A stretch of 11,351 bases of DNA from Chloracidobacterium sp. UBA7659 (GTDB lineage: Bacteria; Acidobacteriota; Blastocatellia; Pyrinomonadales; Pyrinomonadaceae), in contig DLHV01000219.1 in assembly GCA_002483395.1 (NCBI GenBank), positions 17,931-29,281 on the forward strand, written 5' to 3'. The notes under the pieces were generated by a model, which saw nothing but the letters and a program-made list of their open reading frames with translations, was not told the DNA's origin and did no database searches. Of this stretch, positions 6,013 through 11,351 are shown one piece after another (position 1 is the first letter of the stretch; every line of letters begins with the position of its first letter). Made by a program: the position numbers and the translations under genes.

Positions 6013-6026
6013 TTACAGTATGTCAA
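5998..6026 (-). promoter_or_regulatory. Sigma70-like promoter of the NAD(P)H-binding oxidoreductase gene
   Basis: On the minus strand, TTGACA (6026-6021) is followed by a 17-nt spacer and TATTGT (6003-5998), with 4 of 6 matches at the -10. The start would be near 5991, giving a leader of about 42 nt that contains the GGAGG site. The -35 box lies over the first codons of the TetR gene. Confidence 0.6.
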
Positions 6027-6610
6027 GTGAAATTTCCAAAACACGAAAAAAAATACTCGATTCAGCTTCCAGACTATTGCTGGACGGTAAGGGAAAAGAT
6101 GTGCGGATGGCTGATATTGCGAAAGCTAGCGGAGTTTCGCGGCAGGCTGTGTATTTGCATTTTGCATCGCGCACCGATCTTATGATTGCGACGGTAAGAT
6201 ATCTGGACAGTCTTTACGGATTGGACGAGCGGTTAAGGCGGTTTCGCGAAGCGGTGACGGGTTTGGAGATCCTCGATGCCTTTATCGAGTTCTGGGGGAA
6301 TTACCTGCCGCAAATATATGGCGTCGCGAAGGCACTGATGGATGCTCGCGGATCGGACAAAGCCGCCGCCGCGGCTTGGAATGACCGCATGACCTCGATA
6401 AGAAACGGTTGCCGCCGGACCATCGAGACGATAGAACACGAGGGGCTGATCTCATCCGAGTGGACGAAGGACGAAGCTGTCGATCTATTTTGGACGCTGA
6501 TGTCGGTGGAGAACTGGGAACGGCTTACCGCGGAATGCGGCTGGCCGATCGAGAAATATGTCGAGCGTATGCAAACTGTCGTGAGAAGCGTCTTAATTCA
6601 GGAAGTTTGA
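6020..6610 (+). CDS. TetR/AcrR family transcriptional repressor
   Basis: A 196-residue one-component regulator with the usual TetR length and layout. The N-terminal three-helix DNA-binding domain spans about residues 6-55, with the helix-turn-helix in VRMADIAKASGVSRQAVYLHF (about 28-48) followed by ASRTDLM. The remaining all-helical region is the dimerisation and ligand-binding domain, rich in aromatic residues (FIEFWGNYL, ALMDARGSD, DLFWTLMSVENWERL); the ligand cannot be predicted. It is divergent from the oxidoreductase gene and starts inside a 43-bp palindrome, so it most likely represses itself and that gene. Its last 13 nt overlap the convergent DUF5996 gene. The predicted mRNA lacks a leader. 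Confidence 0.93.
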   Translation: MSSEISKTRKKILDSASRLLLDGKGKDVRMADIAKASGVSRQAVYLHFASRTDLMIATVRYLDSLYGLDERLRRFREAVTGLEILDAFIEFWGNYLPQIYGVAKALMDARGSDKAAAAAWNDRMTSIRNGCRRTIETIEHEGLISSEWTKDEAVDLFWTLMSVENWERLTAECGWPIEKYVERMQTVVRSVLIQEV

Positions 6611-7524
6611 GAATATCTCAACGGCCTCAGTTGAAACTGTTCAACATTCCAGCCCGCCCGTTTTGCACCAGCTTGATAGGCTGATTCCAGAAATTCCAGT
6701 GCCATCGCTCGCGGATCTTCCGAGGTTCGCATCTGGTCGTACATTAGCAATGCCATGTGAGAGCTGTTTGCTTCCTGCCATGATGCCGACGCGGGTGAGA
6801 GCGGTTCATCAGCGAGGCCGGCTGGTTCCGGTGCGGTGTAAGAATAGAATGCCGGAGCGGGAACCTTATCGTCGCCGAACCAGAAACCGAAGCTGATCAC
6901 CTCGTGCGAATAGGCTTCGCGTTCGACCATTCCGGCTCCTTCGCGGACCGGTGCGCGTTTGCCGGAGAATCGGGTCAACGCAAGATCGAAGCTGTGCCAA
7001 AAAAGGTGTACGGGCGTGCTTTTGCCTATAAACCGGCCGCGAAATTCTTCGAGAACATCATCGACGGCGACCAGCGTTGTGTGAAACCGCTCAACGTATT
7101 CCTTATCGTACGATTTATTATCAGTGTCTTCGGCAAAGGGCGTTTTGGACGGAGCTTCGTACGGGACTGCCTTAATGGACGGCTTGATGCCGAGTTTGGC
7201 GAGGTTCGAGAAAATGCTGCTGTAAAAATCCGCGACGGTCAGACCGTCGAAGAGAGCGAAATCTTCAGAACGGCCATCGCTGGTATGAATCTTTAATTCA
7301 TGGCTGCGAAAATCGAACTCGATCTCGAAACTCCAGCCCTTGTGCGGAATCGTTCGAGTTGTCAGGCCTCGGGGCGAAACATAGAGCGGCACGTGCCACC
7401 AATGGTTGATCCGCGGGTGCATCGCCAGGCGGATCTTGCCGACGATCTGACAATAAAGATGCAGTGTGTTCTTGGTTGGCCGCCAAGCTTCGAGAGGAAT
7501 ATTGGAGAAAGTTTCGTTTGCCAT
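6598..7524 (-). CDS. DUF5996 family protein
   Basis: A 308-residue protein that I recognise as DUF5996, a family without a known function. Visible conserved blocks are LHLYCQIVGKIRLAMHPRIN (21-40) with HWWHVPLYVSPRGLTT, DFRSHEL at 71-77, DFALFDGLTVADFY at 88-101, HLFWHSFDLALTRFSG at 173-188, SFGFWFGDDKVPAPAFYSY at 211-229 and the C-terminal SSHMALLMYDQMRTSEDP. No signal peptide or membrane span is evident, so it is probably cytoplasmic. ATG at 7524 is chosen because the family pattern begins at PLEAWRPTKNTLH; another in-frame ATG at 7614 would add 30 residues, and neither has a clear ribosome binding site. It converges on the TetR gene with a 13-bp overlap. Confidence 0.82.
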   Translation of the reverse strand: MANETFSNIPLEAWRPTKNTLHLYCQIVGKIRLAMHPRINHWWHVPLYVSPRGLTTRTIPHKGWSFEIEFDFRSHELKIHTSDGRSEDFALFDGLTVADFYSSIFSNLAKLGIKPSIKAVPYEAPSKTPFAEDTDNKSYDKEYVERFHTTLVAVDDVLEEFRGRFIGKSTPVHLFWHSFDLALTRFSGKRAPVREGAGMVEREAYSHEVISFGFWFGDDKVPAPAFYSYTAPEPAGLADEPLSPASASWQEANSSHMALLMYDQMRTSEDPRAMALEFLESAYQAGAKRAGWNVEQFQLRPLRYSQTS

Positions 7525-7648
7525 CGGTACACGGTCTATCGATGCGATTGGCGATCGGTAAAATCCGCGTTCAAGTGTCTTGGTTTTTTGTGGACACTCA
7601 TGAGTTTTCTGCATGACTAAAAAAGTTGCACACGGCGTTTATAGCATA

Positions 7649-8389
7649 CTAATAGGACTTTTTCTTCTGCAACTCCATCAACGCCTTGATCACTTCGCTA
7701 TGCTCGGCACGCTTTTTGTAGTCAGGATCGAGAAATGCATAGACTATCTTTCCTTTTTTGCTTATCACGTATGTTGCCGAAAGCGGAAGCTCGGCTTTTT
7801 CCATCTCGTTGTATTTCGCGAGGTCAAATCCGACGGCTAATATCGCGTCATTGGTTACTTTCGGCATTTCGTAAACGATTCCAAATTTTCTTGCAACCAC
7901 AAGTTTCGGATCACTCAGCACCGTAAAATCGAGTTTATTATTTTGGGCGACGGTCAACGAACGGTCCTGTTTTTCAAGCGAAATGGCGACAATATTTGCA
8001 CCTAGCTGTTTGAAATCCTGAGATTTTTTCTGTAACGATCGGAGGTACAGGTTGCAAAATGGACACCACGCACCCCGGTAAAAGGTAACGACAAGATGAC
8101 TGGTTTTTAACAAGTCAGCACTTTTTACGCTTTTTCCGCTGGCGTCCGTGAGAATGAATTCAGGCATCCTGTCGCCGACATTCAGGGCTTTTTTGACGAT
8201 TCCCTGAGCGATGAGTTCCTCGGTTCCTTTTCTCCCCGCGTCGAGCAGCGATTGCGGCACCTGCTTGCTGGACTCGTCATCGAGCTGTTTCAATTCCTCC
8301 GCGACACTTTTTTGCGTCTGGGTTTGGGCGATGACTGCTAACGAAAAAAACAAAATATAAACTATGGCTACGCTAATTTTTGAATACAT
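7649..8389 (-). CDS. Secreted peroxiredoxin-like (AhpC/TSA) protein with a WCPFC motif
   Basis: A 246-residue protein. Residues 1-21 are a signal peptide (YSKISVAIVYILFFSLAVIAQ), with no lipobox cysteine. A helical linker (about 28-70) leads to the thioredoxin fold: VGDRMPEFILTDASGK (71-86), LVVTFYRGAWCPFCNLYLRSL (99-119) with Cys109 and Cys112, NIVAISLEK at 132-140, LDFTVLSDPK at 153-162 and PLSATYVISKKGKIVYAF at 202-219 with the cis-Pro-containing LPLSATYVI. The FYRGxWCPxC pattern belongs to the peroxiredoxin-like group of AhpC/TSA proteins. A role in periplasmic peroxide reduction or thiol exchange is expected, but the substrate is unknown. GGGAGGA lies 5 nt before the ATG. The gene is divergent from the VOC gene. 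Confidence 0.9.
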   Translation of the reverse strand: MYSKISVAIVYILFFSLAVIAQTQTQKSVAEELKQLDDESSKQVPQSLLDAGRKGTEELIAQGIVKKALNVGDRMPEFILTDASGKSVKSADLLKTSHLVVTFYRGAWCPFCNLYLRSLQKKSQDFKQLGANIVAISLEKQDRSLTVAQNNKLDFTVLSDPKLVVARKFGIVYEMPKVTNDAILAVGFDLAKYNEMEKAELPLSATYVISKKGKIVYAFLDPDYKKRAEHSEVIKALMELQKKKSY

Positions 8390-8525
8390 AAATCCTCCCG
8401 GTTATACGAATTCGAATGAAAGAATAATTTTCCAAACCGGGACGAGAGAAAAGATGAATCGCCGCTTCCGGTTTTTGACAATCTTACGCCACTTATTCGG
8501 CCAACTCAAACATCGGACCAATGGA

Positions 8526-8554
8526 TTGACCTGCGCGAAAAAAAGCGGTACCTT
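8526..8554 (+). promoter_or_regulatory. Candidate sigma70-like promoter for the VOC/membrane protein pair
   Basis: TTGACC (8526-8531), a 17-nt spacer and TACCTT (8549-8554). The -35 matches at 5 of 6 positions but the -10 at only 3 of 6. A start near 8561 would give a 24-nt leader with GGAG 8 nt before the ATG at 8585. A separate TTGACA at 8475-8480 has no matching -10 at the right distance. Confidence 0.45.
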
Positions 8555-8584
8555 CGCAGAAAACAACAAAATGGAGACAAAATT

Positions 8585-9046
8585 ATGTCTAATGTAAAGG
8601 CAATTCCCGACGGGTACGAAGGCGTAACACCGTATTTGATATGTAAAAATGCCGAAGCCGCGATCGACTTTTACAAACGTGCGTTTGGTGCGGAGGAGTT
8701 ATTTCGTATCGGCTCGCCCGGAATGGTCGGCCACGCGGAGTTAAAGATCGGTAAGGCGATTATTATGATGGCTGACGAATTTCCCGACATGGGAGCGGTC
8801 AGTCCTGAAACCGTCGGCGGCACACCCGTACAGCTTTTAATTTATGTCGAGGACGTTGACGCATTTACGGCAAAGGCGGCAGCGGAAGGTTTGACTGTGC
8901 TGCGTCCGGTAGCAGATCAGTTTTACGGTGATCGTTCGGGTCAGTTCAAAGATCCGTTCGGCCACATATGGGCATTTGCGACGCACATCGAAGATGTTTC
9001 GCCCGAGGAGATGAACAATCGCGCCGCAGCGATGCATGGGGGATAA
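8585..9046 (+). CDS. VOC family protein (glyoxalase/bleomycin-resistance fold, PhnB-like)
   Basis: A 153-residue cytoplasmic protein with two beta-alpha-beta-beta-beta modules. The first holds VTPYLICKNAEAAIDFYKRAFGAEE (14-38), MVGHAELKIGKAIIMMADE with His50 as a possible metal ligand, and GAVSPETVGGTPV. The second holds LLIYVEDVDAFTAKAAAEG (84-102), VADQFYGDRSGQFKDPFGHIWAFATH (109-134) and a short helical tail. This sequence type matches the PhnB/YdcB-like VOC group, whose substrates are mostly unknown; a specific dioxygenase, isomerase or resistance role cannot be assigned. GGAG lies 8 nt before the ATG. The stop is 3 nt before the ATG of the membrane protein gene, so the two are probably cotranslated. 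Confidence 0.92.
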   Translation: MSNVKAIPDGYEGVTPYLICKNAEAAIDFYKRAFGAEELFRIGSPGMVGHAELKIGKAIIMMADEFPDMGAVSPETVGGTPVQLLIYVEDVDAFTAKAAAEGLTVLRPVADQFYGDRSGQFKDPFGHIWAFATHIEDVSPEEMNNRAAAMHGG

Positions 9047-9049
9047 CTT

Positions 9050-9472
9050 ATGAATGCAAAGTTTATTATCGCCGGTATTGCCGGGTTTCTCATTTCGTTT
9101 TTGAGCGGATTTGTTGCCCACGGAATTCTTCTTCGTGCCGAATACGCTACCATCCCGAATCTGATGCGAACCGAGGCTGACGCGATGAACTATTTACCGC
9201 ACATACTGCTGTCGCATTTATTCAAAGGATTTGCATTTGCGTGGGTTTACCAACAGGGCGTGTCCAGCGGGCCATGGTTCTCGCAAGGCATTCGGTACGG
9301 TTTCGCGATGATTTTCCTTATTACCGTGCCGCTTTATTTGGTGTATTTCGCGGTCCAGCCGATGCCCGGTACGCTCGTCGCATTGCAGATCGTCGCCGAT
9401 TCGATAAGCACGATCTTGATGGGCGTCGTAGTTGCGTTCATCTGCAAATCTGTGACCACGGCGAGTAACTAA
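9050..9472 (+). CDS. Small four-helix membrane protein of unknown function
   Basis: A 140-residue integral membrane protein with four hydrophobic segments at about residues 5-27, 48-68, 82-102 and 107-132. A polar loop (30-47, RAEYATIPNLMRTEADAM) follows helix 1, and GIRYGFAMIFLITVPLYLVYF is in helix 3. The overall pattern resembles small DUF1761-like membrane proteins, but I cannot assign a family with certainty. The GGGGGA at the end of the VOC gene serves as ribosome binding site and the intergenic gap is 3 nt, so expression is tied to the VOC protein. It converges on the WD40 gene with a 16-nt gap and no visible terminator. Confidence 0.85.
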   Translation: MNAKFIIAGIAGFLISFLSGFVAHGILLRAEYATIPNLMRTEADAMNYLPHILLSHLFKGFAFAWVYQQGVSSGPWFSQGIRYGFAMIFLITVPLYLVYFAVQPMPGTLVALQIVADSISTILMGVVVAFICKSVTTASN

Positions 9473-9488
9473 AACCTGGCTGAGACGT

Positions 9489-11351
9489 TCATTTTCCGAC
9501 CGGACCAGCCTTAGAATTAACAATTCGAACCTCGCTGCCGATTGGCAACACGAAAAGCCGAGACCCATCGGGGCTGAAGTAAACGCCGTAGATCGACTCG
9601 TCAAATGGCATCGTAAGTACAGCCTCGCCCGTTCTTGTGTCCCACAATTTGACAGTCTGGTCCGCGGCTGCCGACGCAAGCCGCTTGCCGTCGGGACTGA
9701 ACGAGATGCCGTATATGCCTTCGTCGTGGCTCATTGTGAAAAGCTCTTTTCGTGACTTTGCATCAAATAACCGAGCTGTACGTCCGGATGCCACCGCCAG
9801 TTGCTTGGCGTCCGGGCTGAATACGATTGACATCACACGGCCAGTGCCTGCCGAAAACGTTCCAGCAGGTTTTCCTGATACACCGTCCCAAAGCATTACC
9901 GATCCGTCGGTTCCGCCGGTCGCGATGGTTTTGCCGTCGTGAGTCACGGCAATATAGGTGGTTCCGCTTTTATGATTTAGGTCATGGACAAGCTTGCCAG
10001 TGCCGGCATCCCAGATTTTTGCGCTGTCGGTCGACGAAGTTGCGAGGACGTATTTTCCATCAGGGCTGAAGGCGACCGAGATCAGCTGATTACCTTTGGC
10101 TTCTTCAAATGTCCGCAGCTCCTTCTTTTCGGCGATGTCCCATAGTTTGACTTTATTGTCGTTACCAACGCTGGCAAGGCTCTTACCGTCAGGGCTGAAC
10201 GCGACCGCATTTGCCGACTGGCCGTGAGCCTGCCAGACGGCGATCTCATCGCCCGTGGCCATGTCCCAAAGCCTCAATTTGCCGAGCCATGCCGCCGTAG
10301 CCGCCGTCTTGCCATCGGGACTGACGGCGAATCCATACGCGCTGCCATCATGTTTCCATGCTTGCCGTTTCGCATCAGAAGCGATGAAATTCCAGGTCTT
10401 GATCGTCGCGTCCCCGGATGCGGTATAGAACGTTTTTCCATCCGGGCCAACCGCGATGGCATTGACGCTCTTTGTGTGGCCGTGAAGCGTCGCGAGTTCG
10501 CTCGCGGCCGCTACGTCCCAAACCTTCAAGCTCTGGTCGGTCGAAGCGGAAATAATATTCTTGCTGTCGGGTGTGAAAGCGATGCCGTTGACCCATTTTG
10601 CATGTCCTTTTCCAGAACCGCCGAGTTTTTTGGCTATTTTGCCGGTAGCGGCGTCCCAGATGCGTATCGCATTGTCTTTGCCGCCCGCTGCGAGCCATTT
10701 TCCGTCGGGACTAAACGTGATCGCCTGCCCGGCCTTATAGACTTCGTCACCCTCGGTTTCCATCACAGCCGGTTCGCCCCATTTCGTTGTGTCCCAGACG
10801 GCTGTGATCTTATCGACCTCCCACGAAGCGACCGCGAGACGCCTATTGTCTGGGCTGAACGCAATCGCGACCAGCGGCTTGGTGCCATACTCGAGCTGTC
10901 TGACGGGTTCACCCGTCTCCGCGTTCCAAATCTCAACGATGCCCCAGACACCGCGCGCTGGCGTTACGTTCCATGAGCAAGACGCGACAAGAGCACCGTC
11001 GGGGCTGAACGCCACGGCAGTTATCCCTTTCCCTTGTCCCTGAAGGCGACGGATCTCTGTCTTAGTAGCGATATCCCAGACGATCACGGTATGCCGCGAG
11101 AATGCCGCAGCCAACCGTTTTCCGTCAGGGCTGAATACGACAGATTGAGGGGAGAGCTTAGCGTCGGTGAATGCAAAAACTTCACTTCCGGCACCCGTGT
11201 TGGTGATCTTGACCGTGCGGTCGGATGAAGCACTTGCTATAAGTTTCCCGTCAGGGCTGATAGCGATGGCCGTTACCGGAGATGTATGAACGGGGAAAGA
11301 AGTCGCGTGCTGGTTGGCCTCGCTATTAAGATACGCCCATTCCCACCCGCG
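9489..11351 (-). CDS. WD40 repeat protein with 14 blades visible, 5' end outside window
   Basis: The frame is open from the right edge to TGA at 9489, giving 620 residues with no start in the window. Fourteen WD40 units can be counted, each about 40-48 residues, centred on xxFSPDGKxLAS and usually ending xxLWD/IWD (for example AVAFSPDGKSLAS with VKLWD, ISFSPDGKRLASA with VKLWD). Fourteen blades suggest two seven-bladed propellers. Unit 3 has an insertion (TPARGVWGIVEIW) and the last unit is degenerate and probably closes the ring. The first residues RGWEWAYL resemble the linker that precedes WD40 arrays in planctomycete and acidobacterial Ser/Thr kinase proteins, so a kinase or other signalling domain may lie upstream. 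It is probably a protein-binding scaffold; partners are unknown. Confidence 0.94.
   Translation of the reverse strand, partial: RGWEWAYLNSEANQHATSFPVHTSPVTAIAISPDGKLIASASSDRTVKITNTGAGSEVFAFTDAKLSPQSVVFSPDGKRLAAAFSRHTVIVWDIATKTEIRRLQGQGKGITAVAFSPDGALVASCSWNVTPARGVWGIVEIWNAETGEPVRQLEYGTKPLVAIAFSPDNRRLAVASWEVDKITAVWDTTKWGEPAVMETEGDEVYKAGQAITFSPDGKWLAAGGKDNAIRIWDAATGKIAKKLGGSGKGHAKWVNGIAFTPDSKNIISASTDQSLKVWDVAAASELATLHGHTKSVNAIAVGPDGKTFYTASGDATIKTWNFIASDAKRQAWKHDGSAYGFAVSPDGKTAATAAWLGKLRLWDMATGDEIAVWQAHGQSANAVAFSPDGKSLASVGNDNKVKLWDIAEKKELRTFEEAKGNQLISVAFSPDGKYVLATSSTDSAKIWDAGTGKLVHDLNHKSGTTYIAVTHDGKTIATGGTDGSVMLWDGVSGKPAGTFSAGTGRVMSIVFSPDAKQLAVASGRTARLFDAKSRKELFTMSHDEGIYGISFSPDGKRLASAAADQTVKLWDTRTGEAVLTMPFDESIYGVYFSPDGSRLFVLPIGSEVRIVNSKAGPVGK

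Larger units (their letters stand above)
5984..6026. promoter_or_regulatory. 43-bp palindromic operator shared by the TetR and oxidoreductase promoters
   Basis: The left half reads TTGACAT-N2-TGTAAA-N2-ATA and is mirrored as TAT-N2-TTTACA-N2-ATGTCAA on the right around base 6005, with 16 of 21 positions paired. The inner core TGTAAA...TTTACA (5993-6017) is the most likely TetR dimer site. It overlaps the spacers of both promoters and the plus-strand -10 box, so binding would repress both genes. The right arm includes the TetR start codon. Confidence 0.75.

Noticed and set aside
7615..7648. Possible terminator after the peroxiredoxin-like gene (a six-T run on the minus strand)
   Set aside because: No self-complementary stem precedes the T-run, so it was not called.
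8364..8597. 77-codon plus-strand frame
   Set aside because: It spans the divergent promoter region and overlaps the starts of both flanking genes; it has no ribosome binding site or protein-like pattern.
10224..10976. 250-codon open frame on the plus strand
   Set aside because: It lies opposite the WD40 array, which has a clear repeat pattern in its own frame. The antisense frame has no family-like pattern and is open because of the regular repeat composition.

Overview
This is a chromosomal window of about 50% GC from a Gram-negative-type bacterium, carrying ordinary housekeeping and accessory genes. The gene mix suggests Acidobacteriota (Blastocatellia/Pyrinomonadaceae-like): a secreted S8 protease, a secreted imidazolonepropionase-like amidohydrolase, DUF5996, VOC proteins and a very large WD40 protein with a planctomycete/acidobacterial-style RGWEW linker. 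That placement is an inference from gene style and was not tested. No CRISPR array, phage gene, transposase or recognisable defence cassette is present.

Region 1 (1-3488, all minus strand). In transcription order: an L-threonine aldolase; an MmcQ/YjbR-family protein that shares one base with cytidylate kinase (cmk); a previously hidden 41-residue single-span membrane ORF overlapping the end of cmk; tRNA-Arg(UCU) with its own sigma70-type promoter; an 82-bp imperfect palindrome; tRNA-His(GUG); and a secreted subtilisin-like protease that runs off the left edge.

Region 2 (3489-5045). A divergent intergenic region carries a perfect 16-bp palindrome and two overlapping sigma70-like promoters. 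It feeds a secreted metal-dependent amidohydrolase on the plus strand, which ends at a hairpin.

Region 3 (5046-6610). This is a small regulon-like unit. A TetR-family regulator (plus) and an NAD(P)H-binding oxidoreductase (minus) are transcribed divergently from two face-to-face TTGACA promoters inside one 43-bp imperfect palindrome. The TetR mRNA is predicted to be leaderless. Behind the oxidoreductase, joined by an ATGA overlap, is the decayed remnant of a DUF1772 (anthrone-oxygenase-like) membrane gene with frameshifts and a missing middle.

Region 4 (6598-9472). A DUF5996 protein (minus), a secreted peroxiredoxin/thioredoxin-like protein with a WCPFC motif (minus), and a plus-strand pair of a VOC protein and a tightly coupled four-helix membrane protein.

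Region 5 (9489-11351, minus). The C-terminal 620 residues of a WD40 protein with 14 visible blades, consistent with two seven-bladed propellers. Its start lies beyond the right edge.

I saw no convincing new multi-gene system. The most interesting items are the symmetric TetR promoter/operator, the DUF1772 pseudogene, the small membrane ORF beside cmk and the palindrome between the two tRNA genes.
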